A DNA stretch of 64,000 bases from NCBI GenBank assembly GCA_900548975.1, contig URMS01000003.1, positions 1 through 64,000 on the forward strand, in the 5' to 3' direction. The notes under the pieces are model-generated. The model had not been told where the DNA came from and did no database searches. It was given only the letters and a program-made list of their open reading frames with translations. The DNA is from an uncultured Porphyromonadaceae bacterium. Lineage in GTDB: Bacteria; Bacteroidota; Bacteroidia; Bacteroidales; Muribaculaceae. The translations under genes were made by a program, and so were the position numbers. This document shows positions 36,994 through 46,357 of this stretch, one piece after another (position 1 is the first letter of the stretch; the number at the start of each line of letters is the position of its first letter).

Positions 36994-39000
36994 ATGAAAA
37001 GATATATTGCACTGCTCATGGTATTGATTTGTGCTGTAACCGCACGGTGTATAACCCTCGAACCGGGAAAATTCAGAATCGTGATTTCTGAACGATGCCC
37101 CGCTCCCGTGCGGCTCGCGGCCGAAAGTGTGGCACGCGATTTCGGCAAAGTGATGCACTGCATTCCCGATATCGATAGTCTTACCTCGCCGGATATGGTC
37201 AATATCCGTGTAGTCGACGCGGCTGCCGACGGTGAAACGGGACTGCGCACGCTCGACGGTTTCGAGAGTCACCGCATATATGCCGACGGCCACGACATAG
37301 TGCTTGCGGGCAAGGACATGCGCGGAGCTATCTATGCGCTCTATTCTTTTTCAGAAAAGTTTCTCGGAGTGCCTCCCCTATGGTATTTCTGCGGCTGGGT
37401 GCCTGAATACAAGAAAACTGTCGAAATGGCCGACGACTACGATTGCGCCGTAAAATCGCCCGAAGTAAGATTCCGCGCATGGTTTCCTAACGACGAGGAC
37501 CTGCTGAATCCCTGGCGTGAGCAAAGCCCGCAAAACGATGAACTGTGGCTCGAGACCATGCTTCGGCTGAAACTCAACACTGTCGAATTTGGCCCGACGG
37601 TGACTTATCCCGACTACCGGATGAACCATAATGCCGACCTGCTGCGTAAATACGGCCTTATTCTGACCTCGCACCACATGGTAGGCCTCAACAACAGTTT
37701 TGCCAACTGGGAGAAATACTGGGAACAGGTGAGAGGCATGAAAGCCCCCGAACTTAAACTTGCCAATCTCGATGCCATGAAGGAATTCTGGGCATACAAC
37801 ATCGCGACCGTCATGCGCAACGATCAGGAAAACCTGTGGCAGATAGCATTCCGGGGCCGTACTGACGAACCTTTCTGGAACATATTTCCCGACGCTCCCG
37901 AGGGCGAGAAGGAACGAGCCGGAGTCATCAACAGAATGGTGCGTATACAGTACGATATGATAAAGGAAGCAACCGGCGAGAACGACCCGTTTGTGAGAAT
38001 GACGTTCTACGACGAGCTGTCCGATCTCCTCGCCAAGGGTTATCTCGAACCGCCGGCAGCGAGCAACATGCTGTGGACTTTCGTGGCCGGCCGTCGCGAC
38101 CACTACCCCTACGACGATCTTGTGAACTACGATTTCTCCCGGCCGATGCAGCTGGGCTACTACATGAACCTTCAGTTCACCTCGACGGGCGCCCATCTTG
38201 CCCCGGCCGAAAGTCCGTGGAAGATGGAGCAGAACTATCGCTATGTGGCCTCGCGGGGGCCGCTCAGATTCAGCGTGGTAAATGCGGGGAATATCCGCGA
38301 ATTCATAATGGAAATGTCGGCCAATGCCGCCATGATGTGGGATATCGGGGCTTACGACACAGATTCGTTCCTCAAATCTTTCTGCGCTCAGTATTACGGC
38401 GAGGAGTTTGCCGGCGATATCGCAGAGCTGTATCGCGATTATTACAATGCTTACTGGCGGCAGCGTCCTTCCGAATTCCCGGGTATGGACCGTCAGTTCA
38501 TATTCCAGGATCTGCGGCATGCCCAGGTATTCAACCAGGTGCTACCTCAGTTCGGGGCATACCGGCCGAATCCGCTGTCCGATATCGGCTTCGAGCGCGT
38601 AAAGGGCCGTTCGTTCAGGCTTGTTTCCGATAATCAGGTGGCCGAAATCATTGCCGGGATGGAGAGCAGTTCTCCCCGTTTCGCGGCTGTTGCCGACCGG
38701 TGCGATGATATGAGCCTGCGCCTGCGCGGCTGGAAGCAGCGTTTCTTCTATGACAATCTGTCGTGTTACGCTCACTATATGGCATCGTTGTCGAACTCTC
38801 TCGGCCACTTCATGAAAGCATACAGAGGCGACGACGAGCCAAGGGAACACCTCACAGCGTCGTACCTCAGCCTCAAGAACGCCCGCAACGCACTGCTCAG
38901 CTCTCAGCACGGTGTCTTCGACACCTGGTACACTACCGACCGCCTGTTCAACCTGAACCACAAGATCACAGCTCTCGGCGAGCTTCTCGACACGATGTAG
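36994..39000 (+). CDS. GH115-like secreted glycoside hydrolase, short form
   Basis: A 668-residue secreted protein (signal peptide with YIALLMVLICAVTA). The N-terminal domain (KFRIVISERCPAPVRLAAES; GAIYALYSFSEKFLGVPPLWYF) and the start of the barrel (VRFRAWFPNDEDLLNPW; LKLNTVEFGPTVTYPDY) resemble GH115 alpha-glucuronidases, which remove (4-O-methyl)glucuronic acid from xylan or arabinogalactan. Family members are usually above 800 residues, and this one lacks the C-terminal beta-sandwich domain. The start at ATG 36994 gives the signal peptide; a longer frame upstream runs through non-coding sequence. The gene is separate from the PUL and ends 7 bases before the convergent sufS. Confidence 0.75.
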   Translation: MKRYIALLMVLICAVTARCITLEPGKFRIVISERCPAPVRLAAESVARDFGKVMHCIPDIDSLTSPDMVNIRVVDAAADGETGLRTLDGFESHRIYADGHDIVLAGKDMRGAIYALYSFSEKFLGVPPLWYFCGWVPEYKKTVEMADDYDCAVKSPEVRFRAWFPNDEDLLNPWREQSPQNDELWLETMLRLKLNTVEFGPTVTYPDYRMNHNADLLRKYGLILTSHHMVGLNNSFANWEKYWEQVRGMKAPELKLANLDAMKEFWAYNIATVMRNDQENLWQIAFRGRTDEPFWNIFPDAPEGEKERAGVINRMVRIQYDMIKEATGENDPFVRMTFYDELSDLLAKGYLEPPAASNMLWTFVAGRRDHYPYDDLVNYDFSRPMQLGYYMNLQFTSTGAHLAPAESPWKMEQNYRYVASRGPLRFSVVNAGNIREFIMEMSANAAMMWDIGAYDTDSFLKSFCAQYYGEEFAGDIAELYRDYYNAYWRQRPSEFPGMDRQFIFQDLRHAQVFNQVLPQFGAYRPNPLSDIGFERVKGRSFRLVSDNQVAEIIAGMESSSPRFAAVADRCDDMSLRLRGWKQRFFYDNLSCYAHYMASLSNSLGHFMKAYRGDDEPREHLTASYLSLKNARNALLSSQHGVFDTWYTTDRLFNLNHKITALGELLDTM

Positions 39001-39007
39001 CCCGAAG

Positions 39008-40231
39008 TCAGGCGAGCATGGCGGCGGCGCGGCGTAGGGCGGCGGCGAAGACGTCGACCTCGGCCTCGGTGTTGTAGAGGGCGAAAGATGCACGTACGGT
39101 GCCTTCGATGCCGAAGCGCTCCATGAGCGGCTGGGCGCAGTGATGGCCGGTGCGCACTTCGATGCCCATCTGGTCGAGAAGAACGCCGGTGTCATAGTGA
39201 TGAGCGTCGCCGACGAGGAACGACAGAACCGCTGCTTTGCCGGGAGCGGTGCCGTAGATGCGCAGGCCCGGAATGGTGGCGATGGCTTCGGTGGCGCGCG
39301 CAAGCAGCATTTCTTCGTGCGCGGCGATGCGCTCTATACCTACGTTCTCGATATAATCGATGGCCTTGGTGAGGGCGGCGGCATCTATGAAGTCGGGCGT
39401 CCCGGCCTCGAATTTATAGGGGAGGTCGGCCCATGTGGTACCCGAGAAGCTGACATGGCCTATCATCTCGCCTCCGCCCTGATAGGGAGGCATGGCCTCG
39501 AGCAGGTCGCGGCGCCCGTAGAGTATGCCTATGCCGGTGGGACCGTACATCTTATGCGAGGAAAAAGCATAGAAATCGGCTCCGAGAGCCTTGACGTCGA
39601 CTTTTTCGTGAGCCACGGCCTGTGCGCCGTCGACGCACACCACGGCACCGCGGCTGTGGGCGTAGGCGGCCATCTCGGCCACAGGATTGACGGTGCCGAG
39701 CACATTCGACACGTGGCAGAACGATACCAGCCGCGTACGCTCGGTGAAGAGCGAACGATAGGCGTCGAGGTCGAGCACGCCGCGGTCGTCGCAGGGCACC
39801 ACCTTTATCACCACGCCACGGCGCGAGGCAAGGAGCTGCCAGGGCACGATATTGGAGTGGTGCTCCATGACGGTGAGGATGATCTCGTCGCCTTCGGAGA
39901 GAAGCGACCCATAGGACGAGGCCACCAGATTGATGCTCTCGGTGGTGCCTCGGGTAAAGATGATTTCCTCGGTAGAATCGGCCCCGATGAAGCCGCGCAC
40001 ACGCTCGCGGGCCGCCTCCATGGCTGCGGTGGCTTTCTGCGAGAGGCAGTGCACGCCGCGGTGCACGTTGGCCTTGGTGTGGGTGTAGAGGCGTTCTATC
40101 TCCACCACCACCTGACGCGGGGTCTGCGACGTGGCCGTGTTGTCGAGGTATACGAGCGGCTTGCCGTAGACAGTTTCGGAGAGTATGGGAAAGTCGCGGC
40201 GCAGGGCCTCGACGTCGTATATTTCTTTCAT
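39008..40231 (-). CDS. sufS: Cysteine desulfurase SufS
   Basis: A 407-residue PLP enzyme that takes sulfur from cysteine for Fe-S cluster assembly. The PLP lysine is Lys227 in SSHKMYGPTG and the catalytic cysteine is Cys365 in RTGHHCAQPLM, the short loop typical of the SufS (group II) type. The frame can be read further upstream, but the ATG at 40231 overlaps the sufD stop as ATGA and is the real start. Last gene of the suf unit. No sufE or sufU is next to it. Confidence 0.97.
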   Translation of the reverse strand: MKEIYDVEALRRDFPILSETVYGKPLVYLDNTATSQTPRQVVVEIERLYTHTKANVHRGVHCLSQKATAAMEAARERVRGFIGADSTEEIIFTRGTTESINLVASSYGSLLSEGDEIILTVMEHHSNIVPWQLLASRRGVVIKVVPCDDRGVLDLDAYRSLFTERTRLVSFCHVSNVLGTVNPVAEMAAYAHSRGAVVCVDGAQAVAHEKVDVKALGADFYAFSSHKMYGPTGIGILYGRRDLLEAMPPYQGGGEMIGHVSFSGTTWADLPYKFEAGTPDFIDAAALTKAIDYIENVGIERIAAHEEMLLARATEAIATIPGLRIYGTAPGKAAVLSFLVGDAHHYDTGVLLDQMGIEVRTGHHCAQPLMERFGIEGTVRASFALYNTEAEVDVFAAALRRAAAMLA

Positions 40232-41601
40232 TCTGCGTTGGCTTGGTTGTGGCATGCGGTGGCGCATGTGTTGCAGTCGGCCGAAGCGCCCGAAAGCCGC
40301 TTCTCGACAAGGATATGGAGGCGCTGACGGAGGACTTCGAACGATATGTTGTCTATCACATCGACCATAAACGCCTGTGTGAGCATGCGCCTGGCTTCCT
40401 CGCGCGGTATTCCGCGGGTCTGCATGTAGAACAGGGCGCGCTCGTCGAGCTGTCCGGTGGTGGCGCCGTGGCTGCACTTCACCTCGTCGCAGTAGATTTC
40501 GAGCTGTGGCGAGGCTTCCATGCGTGCGGCAGGCGATTCGAGGATATTGCGGTTGGTCTGGGCTGCATCGGTGAAACGGGCGGCCTCGTCGACCACTATA
40601 CGGCCGCCGAAAGCGCCGCGGGCGTTGTCGAACAGAGCGTTTTTGAACACCTGGCGGCTTGTGCAGTGTGTGCCCAGATGGCGGAGCACCACGCTGTCGG
40701 AGCATATCTGACTGCCCGACACTATGGCCAGACCGCTGAGCGAGGTATGGGCGCCGTCGCCGGGCACGAAGATGTCGAAATCGTTGCGGGTGACGCCGCC
40801 GGTGAGGAAATCGGTGTTGACGGTGAGATGCGAGTCGCTATGCTGCACCGCACGGAACTGCATCAGGCGGTGTGTGGCGGCCGAGGATTCCTCGATGTCG
40901 TAGAACTCGACCGAAGCCGCCGCCTCGGCAAACACATACACACCCTGGAGACTGAGATGCTCCGTGGCAGGCGACTGTGTGTGGTCGCACAGCAGAACTT
41001 TCACCTTCGAGCCCTCACAGGCATGCACAAGCACACGGCGCGGTGTGAGCATGGGCACCGGCGAGTTGAAGATATTGACTATCTGCACCGCCTTTTCCAC
41101 TTCCACCCCGCGCTCCACACGGATATAAATGCCGTCGGTAAGCAGAGCGTCGGCCACGGCGCCGGCTATGCCCGCATGTTCGCCGAAATCGGCCATCATC
41201 GAGGCGGCATCGGTCGCGAATTGTGCGGGAACATCGCGCAGGCTGCACACGGTGAGGCCCTCGGGCATGTTGCGCACAAGGGCGTCGGTAGGCCGGAAGA
41301 TATCGTTGGCCATCACGGCGAGCAGACTGTTGAGCTGCGGCACACCGCAGCGGAAGGATGCGGCCACATCGGCCGGCATGGGCACACGCGATATGTTCAC
41401 ACCGTAGTCGGGTGCGAAAAGACTGTCGAGACGGCACTCGGGAATCTCGCCCGGAGCATGCCGGTAGGTATCGGCGAGCTGCTCCAGACGCGCGGCTCCG
41501 GCCACATTGACGGCCCCGAGAAGGGCCGGACGGTCCTTGGCCATGGCGCCGGCATTGTCGCGTACCAGCTCGAGATACTGCAGGAAGGCCTTACTGTTCA
41601 T
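40228..41601 (-). CDS. sufD: Fe-S cluster assembly scaffold protein SufD
   Basis: A 457-residue beta-helix protein that forms the SufBC2D scaffold. The C-terminal block EIYCDEVKCSHGATTGQLDERALFYMQTRGI is characteristic of SufB/SufD. Its start overlaps the end of sufC by 11 bases and its end overlaps sufS by 4, pointing to translational coupling. Slightly longer than E. coli SufD, as usual in Bacteroidetes. Confidence 0.96.
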   Translation of the reverse strand: MNSKAFLQYLELVRDNAGAMAKDRPALLGAVNVAGAARLEQLADTYRHAPGEIPECRLDSLFAPDYGVNISRVPMPADVAASFRCGVPQLNSLLAVMANDIFRPTDALVRNMPEGLTVCSLRDVPAQFATDAASMMADFGEHAGIAGAVADALLTDGIYIRVERGVEVEKAVQIVNIFNSPVPMLTPRRVLVHACEGSKVKVLLCDHTQSPATEHLSLQGVYVFAEAAASVEFYDIEESSAATHRLMQFRAVQHSDSHLTVNTDFLTGGVTRNDFDIFVPGDGAHTSLSGLAIVSGSQICSDSVVLRHLGTHCTSRQVFKNALFDNARGAFGGRIVVDEAARFTDAAQTNRNILESPAARMEASPQLEIYCDEVKCSHGATTGQLDERALFYMQTRGIPREEARRMLTQAFMVDVIDNISFEVLRQRLHILVEKRLSGASADCNTCATACHNQANAE

Positions 41602-42358
41602 TATCGACCTCCTGCTTTATCCAGTCGTAGCCCTTTTCCTCAAGCTCGAGAGCAAGCTCGGGACCGCCGGTATACACTATGCGGCCCTTGTAGAGTATGT
41701 GCACATAATCGGGCTTGATATAGTCGAGCAGACGCTGGTAGTGGGTTATTACTATGGTGGCGTTGCGGTTGGTGCGCAGTTTATTGACACCACCGGCCAC
41801 TATGCGGAGGGCATCGATGTCGAGACCGCTGTCGGTTTCGTCGAGGATAGACACGCGGGGCTCGAGCATGGCCATCTGGAAGATTTCGTTGCGCTTCTTC
41901 TCGCCGCCCGAGAAACCCTCGTTGACCGAGCGAGAGGCCAGCTTGTTGTCGAGCTCGACCACGGCGCGCTTCTGGCGCATTACCTTGAGGAATTCGGCGG
42001 CGCTCATAGGCTCTTCGCCGAGATATTTGCGCTTGGCGTTGATAGCCGCACGCATGAAGTTGACCATCGTCACGCCCGGAATCTCCACCGGATACTGGAA
42101 CGAGAGGAACAGGCCCTCGTGCGAGCGGTTCTCGGGGCTGAGCGACAGCAGGTCGACACCGCCCAGAGTGGCCGTACCGCCCAGCACCGTGAAACGCGGA
42201 TCGCCGGCGAGCACGCCCGACAGTGTGCTCTTTCCCGAACCGTTCGGACCCATGATGGCATGCACCTCGCCGGGACGCACGGTAAGATTGATGCCGCGCA
42301 GTATTTCCTTGCCGTCGATACCGGCACGCAGATTTTCAACTTTCAACAGATCTTCCAT
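41591..42358 (-). CDS. sufC: Fe-S cluster assembly ATPase SufC
   Basis: A 255-residue ABC-type ATPase of the SufBCD complex. Walker A is GPNGSGKS (residues 37-44), the signature is FSGGEKKRNEI, Walker B is VSILDETDSGLD, followed by the H-loop VITHYQRLL. The true start is ATG 42358 (MEDLLKVENLRAG), 16 codons into the longest open frame. It is separated from sufB by a 1-kb insertion carrying a Y1 transposase, so it may depend on read-through or on a new promoter. Confidence 0.97.
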   Translation of the reverse strand: MEDLLKVENLRAGIDGKEILRGINLTVRPGEVHAIMGPNGSGKSTLSGVLAGDPRFTVLGGTATLGGVDLLSLSPENRSHEGLFLSFQYPVEIPGVTMVNFMRAAINAKRKYLGEEPMSAAEFLKVMRQKRAVVELDNKLASRSVNEGFSGGEKKRNEIFQMAMLEPRVSILDETDSGLDIDALRIVAGGVNKLRTNRNATIVITHYQRLLDYIKPDYVHILYKGRIVYTGGPELALELEEKGYDWIKQEVDNEQ

Positions 42359-42536
42359 ATATAGTCTATAATTCTTGCGTTTTAATCGGCGTCCTGCGGA
42401 CGCCATTTTTTATTTTTCGTTTATTTCCCTGCAAGCACAAGGCTTGCAGGGCTATGCATAACCGACCTCCTGCGGAGGTCCCGGCCATACACGAAATATC
42501 CATATAAAACCGTTCATGCGAACTCCTGCACCCCGA

Positions 42537-42709
42537 GGCTTCTGAAAGAGGCCGATTACACGTAGCCCGGGAAGCCCTGCGCATGCCATGGCTATCGAAT
42601 TCGTACGCACATGAGGCCTCTGTAAGAGGCCGACTACGCATAGCCCGGCATGCCCCGTGCGTGCCGGGGTCAAAATCGCCCCCGCACACGCGGGCCTCTG
42701 TAAGAGGCC
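42537..42709. repeat. Tandem REP hairpins beside the Y1 transposase
   Basis: Three copies at 42537-42552 (degenerate), 42615-42631 and 42693-42709; the last two are GGCCTCTgtaAGAGGCC. Each is followed by a related sequence (CGATTACACGT, CGACTACGCAT) about 78 bp apart. No gene is seen in 42359-42762. Confidence 0.75.
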
Positions 42710-42762
42710 GATTACACGTTGCGTAGGATGCCCTGCCTATGCCGTGGATGCCATTGTACCGA

Positions 42763-43212
42763 TCACAACTCGTTGAAATCATATGCCTCAATGTTGAAAC
42801 CGGCCGCGGCGAGCTCTTCGATATATTCATCTTTAAATGACTTCGAAAGATGATGCCTCTTCTGGTTGTTTATGTAATTGATTGTCGCAGGTATATCCGC
42901 ATAGGATTTGGAGAATGCTCCATATCCTTCACTCCAGCCGTTCCAATGAGGAAAATGCGGATTAACCCGCATGAATTTACTCGATTCGGCTTTAAGATTC
43001 TGTATAAAACCGCTTAGCGGCAAAACAGGAGGAATATCGACCAAAGCATGGATGTGGTCGGGCATGCCGCCGAGGCGGTGTATGAATACGTTTCGAGCCT
43101 TACAGTAATCCCATATATATTTATAGAGCTCGCGTTCGTGCTCGTTGTCGATAGACATCACACGGAAGCGGGTGCTGAATATAATATGATATGTGAGTTT
43201 CGTAAAGCTCAT
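42763..43212 (-). CDS. REP-associated tyrosine transposase (IS200/Y1 family)
   Basis: A 149-residue single-strand DNA transposase. The HUH metal-binding pair is His53 and His55 in MPDHIHALVDI, and the catalytic tyrosine is probably Tyr113 in the block NYINNQKRHH. The N-terminus LTYHIIFSTRFR and the size fit IS200-like TnpA. The C-terminus has the additional EAYDFNEL tail. No tnpB is present. Its ATG overlaps the edge of the right hairpin module (43211), so the hairpin lies in its 5' leader. All catalytic residues are intact, so it may be active. Confidence 0.92.
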   Translation of the reverse strand: MSFTKLTYHIIFSTRFRVMSIDNEHERELYKYIWDYCKARNVFIHRLGGMPDHIHALVDIPPVLPLSGFIQNLKAESSKFMRVNPHFPHWNGWSEGYGAFSKSYADIPATINYINNQKRHHLSKSFKDEYIEELAAAGFNIEAYDFNEL

Positions 43213-43359
43213 TCCTGCGTTTTAATCGGCGTCCTACGGACGCCATCCGTTTGTTTCTTTCTATGACCCGGCATGCACGGGGCATGCCGGGCTATGCGTA
43301 ATTGGCCTCCTGCGGAGGCCTTGCGTTGATTCCGCTCTTCTCTGCGCCCGCAGTCGAAA

Positions 43360-44826
43360 CTATCCTACGGAGTTTTCGAGGGTGAGGGCCAGGAGCTTCT
43401 GGGCTTCGACGGCGAATTCCATGGGGAGCTTGTTCATCACCTCCTTGGCGTAGCCGTTGACAATCAGAGCGATGGCCTCCTCGGTGGGAATGCCGCGCTG
43501 ATTGCAGTAGAATATCTGGTCTTCGGATATCTTCGAGGTGGTGGCCTCGTGCTCCACCACGGCCGAACTGTTGGCCACGTCGATTACCGGGAAAGTGTGC
43601 GCTCCGCACGTGCCGCTGAGCAGCAGCGAGTCGCACTGGGTGTAGTTGCGCACACCCTCGGCCTTGGGGGCTACCTTGACAAGACCGCGGTAGCTGTTCT
43701 GGCTGTGTCCGGCCGATATGCCCTTGCTGACGATGGTCGATGTGGTGTTCGAGCCGATATGTATCATCTTGGTACCGGTGTCGGCCTGCTGACGGTTGTT
43801 GGTCACAGCCACAGAGTAGAATTCGCCGGTAGAACCCTCGCCCGCAAGTATGCACGACGGATATTTCCAGGTGATGGCTGAACCGGTCTCGACCTGTGTC
43901 CACGACAGCTTGGAGTAGTCGCCGCGGCAGAGACCGCGTTTGGTCACGAAGTTGTACACGCCGCCGCGGCCCTCGGCATCGCCGGCATACCAATTCTGCA
44001 CGGTCGAATATTTGACCTCTGCACGCTCCTCGACAATAATTTCGACAATGGCGGCATGAAGCTGATTCTCGTCGCGCATCGGAGCGGTGCAGCCTTCGAG
44101 ATAGCTCACGTATGCCTCGTCGTCGGCCACGATGAGCGTGCGCTCGAACTGACCCGTTCCGGCCGAATTGATGCGGAAATAGGTCGACAGTTCCATGGGG
44201 CAGCGCACGCCTTTGGGAATGTAGACGAACGAACCGTCGGAGAACACCGCCGAGTTGAGGGCTGCATAGAAATTGTCGCGGTAGCTTACTACCTTGCCCA
44301 GGTACTTGCGCACCAGATCGGGATATTCGCGCACAGCCTCGCTGAACGAGCAGAACACTATGCCGAGTTCGGCAAGACGCTCGCGGTGTGTGGTGCGCAC
44401 CGACACCGAGTCGAGCACGGCATCGACGGCCATGCCCGAAAGCGCTTTCTGCTCTTCCAGCGGTATGCCGAGGCGGTTGAAAGTATCGAGCAACTGCGGG
44501 TCGACCTCGTCGAGGCTGCCGGGCGCCTGTTTCTTCCTGGGCGCGGCATAGTAGCTTATGGCCTGGAAATCGATGGGGGGGATATCGAGATGCGCCCATG
44601 TGGGCGGCTGGAGGGTACGCCAGTAGCGGTATGCCTCAAGGCGGAACTCGAGCAGCCACTCGGGCTCGCCCTTGAGTTCGGATATACGGCGCACTACCTC
44701 CTCGCTGAGACCGGCCGGAATAATGTCGGTATCGATGTCGGAGGTAAATCCGTATTTGTATTCTCCCGATGTGGCGCGGGCTATGACACCGCTCTCGTCC
44801 TCGGGTTTATGTTGATTCTCGTTCAT
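43360..44826 (-). CDS. sufB: Fe-S cluster assembly scaffold protein SufB
   Basis: A 488-residue core of the SufBCD scaffold. Conserved blocks: GIPLEEQKALSGMAVDAVLDS, FVYIPKGVRCPMELSTYFRIN, YLEGCTAPMR and, near the C-terminus, FPVIDVANSSAVVEHEATTSKI, which includes the Glu-His residues of the cluster-building region. Length is standard. It lies 38 bases after cvpA and ahead of the REP element, with the rest of the suf genes beyond it. Confidence 0.97.
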   Translation of the reverse strand: MNENQHKPEDESGVIARATSGEYKYGFTSDIDTDIIPAGLSEEVVRRISELKGEPEWLLEFRLEAYRYWRTLQPPTWAHLDIPPIDFQAISYYAAPRKKQAPGSLDEVDPQLLDTFNRLGIPLEEQKALSGMAVDAVLDSVSVRTTHRERLAELGIVFCSFSEAVREYPDLVRKYLGKVVSYRDNFYAALNSAVFSDGSFVYIPKGVRCPMELSTYFRINSAGTGQFERTLIVADDEAYVSYLEGCTAPMRDENQLHAAIVEIIVEERAEVKYSTVQNWYAGDAEGRGGVYNFVTKRGLCRGDYSKLSWTQVETGSAITWKYPSCILAGEGSTGEFYSVAVTNNRQQADTGTKMIHIGSNTTSTIVSKGISAGHSQNSYRGLVKVAPKAEGVRNYTQCDSLLLSGTCGAHTFPVIDVANSSAVVEHEATTSKISEDQIFYCNQRGIPTEEAIALIVNGYAKEVMNKLPMEFAVEAQKLLALTLENSVG

Positions 44827-44864
44827 ATGTGTGATAAACGGCGTAACACGCTCGAGAGTTTAAT

Positions 44865-45338
44865 TCAGTTGGTTATATATCCGCCCAATGCCGGCGCTAT
44901 CTTCACTATGGCCGAACGCCATGGCTTCGACGGCGTACAGAATGTGCCGCGGTCCGACGGGCATACGGCCAGATATACATTGAGCACTATGCTGGTGATG
45001 ATAAGCCACTCGGCGATGCGGAACAATGCCCCTGCAATACGGTCGAACGGCCGCAGGTGCATGGCCGAGACAGCCGCGCCGAACAGCCGCGCCAACAGCC
45101 ACACACCGAAATAGGTGGCCACAAATACAAGAGCATAGCACAGCACCCGCCACAGAGTCTCATGCTCGGACCCGTGGCTGACAACAGCATCGGCTATAGT
45201 ACCACCGAAAAAGCGGCATACCAGAATTGCCGCCAGCAGAGCAGCTATGGCGCCGATCTGCGACACGATGCCGCGCATGGCACCTGTCACGGCAGCTATC
45301 ACCACGATTGCAAGTAAGATAATGTCGGTTAAAGCCAT
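44865..45338 (-). CDS. cvpA: CvpA-family inner-membrane protein
   Basis: A 157-residue protein with four predicted transmembrane helices (DIILLAIVVIAAVTGAMRG, AAILVCRFFGG, WRVLCYALVFVATYFGVWLLA, EWLIITSIVLNVYLAV). RGIVSQIGAIAALLAA matches the CvpA consensus. CvpA was named for colicin V production and contributes to membrane or bile stress resistance in other bacteria; its molecular role is unclear. The start was placed at ATG 45338 rather than eight codons upstream. It heads the suf transcript, behind a clear promoter. Confidence 0.85.
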   Translation of the reverse strand: MALTDIILLAIVVIAAVTGAMRGIVSQIGAIAALLAAILVCRFFGGTIADAVVSHGSEHETLWRVLCYALVFVATYFGVWLLARLFGAAVSAMHLRPFDRIAGALFRIAEWLIITSIVLNVYLAVCPSDRGTFCTPSKPWRSAIVKIAPALGGYITN

Positions 45339-45359
45339 ATGCAACAGTTTTTCAAACTG

Positions 45360-45391
45360 CAAAAATACAAAATATTTTCGAGGCTAAGCAA
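45360..45391 (-). promoter_or_regulatory. Promoter of the cvpA-suf unit
   Basis: Minus strand: TTG at 45391-45389, 21-base spacer, TATTTTTG at 45367-45360, 21 bases before the cvpA ATG. It is the only good match upstream of sufB, so it likely serves the whole unit. Confidence 0.6.
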
Positions 45392-45411
45392 TGGCTTTCC
45401 GGGTTACTGTG

Positions 45412-46353
45412 CTATCGGCGCATATAGCGGCCATGAAATTCGTCGTAAACCACCGTCTTGAACTGTGGACAGTAATTGCCCATAGAATCGTAGTCGGGCT
45501 TTGAATATTTGATTTTCAGGCCGTAACTGTCTGCTGCGACATCCGATATATCATACGGTGCGGCGAAGGCCTTGTCGTCGAGTACCACTTTTATGCCGTC
45601 CCGGCCGTCGGTGCGGAATAATATAAGTATCCGGCGTTCGCCGCTGCCTGAGGCCTCCATTACCACTGCCATGTCAGGGCATGGGCTGTTTTCGCCGAAA
45701 ATATTTTTGACCAATATTCCGGAGGGTGCCACCTGCCATTTCCCGGCCATACCCTGTTTTTTATAGTAATCGAACAAAGCCCTGCGAAGAGCCGCCTGCG
45801 GGATAGCGTCGAGCAATTCCCGGCTGGTGAACATGCTCTCGAACAGTCGGAAATCGTCTTCATCGAGTATATTGTCGGCGCTGACGAAGCCTTTGATTTT
45901 GCCATGCTTTATTCGGGCTACATTATCCGCATCGTATTCCAGTCGCAGAATTTCAGAGCCATAGGGGATGGTGCCGAGGGCCTTGCCGCCATCATCTCCG
46001 TCGGTGACACCGGTCTCTGCTATAGTGTAGTAGACCTCGCCATTTTCAATCACTGGCGGCTCGGGGGCAGGCTTTGGCCGGGGCACAGGCACAGTATCGG
46101 GCACGACCACCACTATTTGCGGCACCGTATCGGAGTCGGGAAGCGGCAGGGGCAGAGGCTCGGGCTTTACCACTCCTTCGGGAACATCTCTGTCGCAACC
46201 CTGATAGAGGACCACCGCACCAACAATCAGCAGCAAAAGCGCTATGAGGGCATACAGGCCCGATTTTCCTTTGCGTTTTTTACGGCCCGATATATCCCCG
46301 GAAATATTATCATCCTTGCCGGAGACATTGCTTTCAACATCCTTAGGATCCAT
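45412..46353 (-). CDS. Single-pass membrane protein with SH3-like C-terminal domain (paralogue B)
   Basis: A 313-residue protein with a charged cytoplasmic start, one TM helix (about 31-51, SGLYALIALLLLIVGAVVLYQG), a proline-rich linker (about 62-100, PRPKPAPEPP) and an extracytoplasmic domain. That domain begins YYTIAET...LGTIPYGSEI and contains GFVSADNIL, ALRRALFDYYKKQGM and DMAVVMEASGSGERRI. The first part resembles a bacterial SH3 fold. The same domain occurs in the gene at 47464-48531. It is the last gene of a four-gene leftward unit, 4 bases after the CsgG-like gene. I do not know a named family. A wall- or glycan-binding role is a guess. Confidence 0.7.
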   Translation of the reverse strand: MDPKDVESNVSGKDDNISGDISGRKKRKGKSGLYALIALLLLIVGAVVLYQGCDRDVPEGVVKPEPLPLPLPDSDTVPQIVVVVPDTVPVPRPKPAPEPPVIENGEVYYTIAETGVTDGDDGGKALGTIPYGSEILRLEYDADNVARIKHGKIKGFVSADNILDEDDFRLFESMFTSRELLDAIPQAALRRALFDYYKKQGMAGKWQVAPSGILVKNIFGENSPCPDMAVVMEASGSGERRILILFRTDGRDGIKVVLDDKAFAAPYDISDVAADSYGLKIKYSKPDYDSMGNYCPQFKTVVYDEFHGRYMRR

Positions 46354-46357
46354 AATA

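Larger units (their letters stand above)
42371..43320. mobile_element. REP-type element: Y1 transposase between two direct copies of a three-hairpin module
   Basis: Modules 42371-42480 and 43211-43320 are offset by exactly 840 bases and carry the same hairpins in the same order. Stem a is GGCGTCC/GGACGCC in both. Stem b is CCTGCAAG/CTTGCAGG on the left and CCCGGCATGC/GCATGCCGGG on the right. Stem c is GACCTCC/GGAGGTC and GGCCTCC/GGAGGCC. The stems differ in sequence but remain paired. The transposase gene lies between them, and three extra hairpins fill 42537-42709. The whole unit sits between sufB and sufC. This matches REP-associated tyrosine transposase (RAYT) loci, although those are usually flanked by inverted REPs. 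Confidence 0.75.

Noticed and set aside
42388..42404. GC-rich hairpin followed by T-rich sequence as a terminator
   Set aside because: The T-run is on the plus strand while all neighbouring genes are leftward; the same stem recurs in the right module, so it is part of the REP module.
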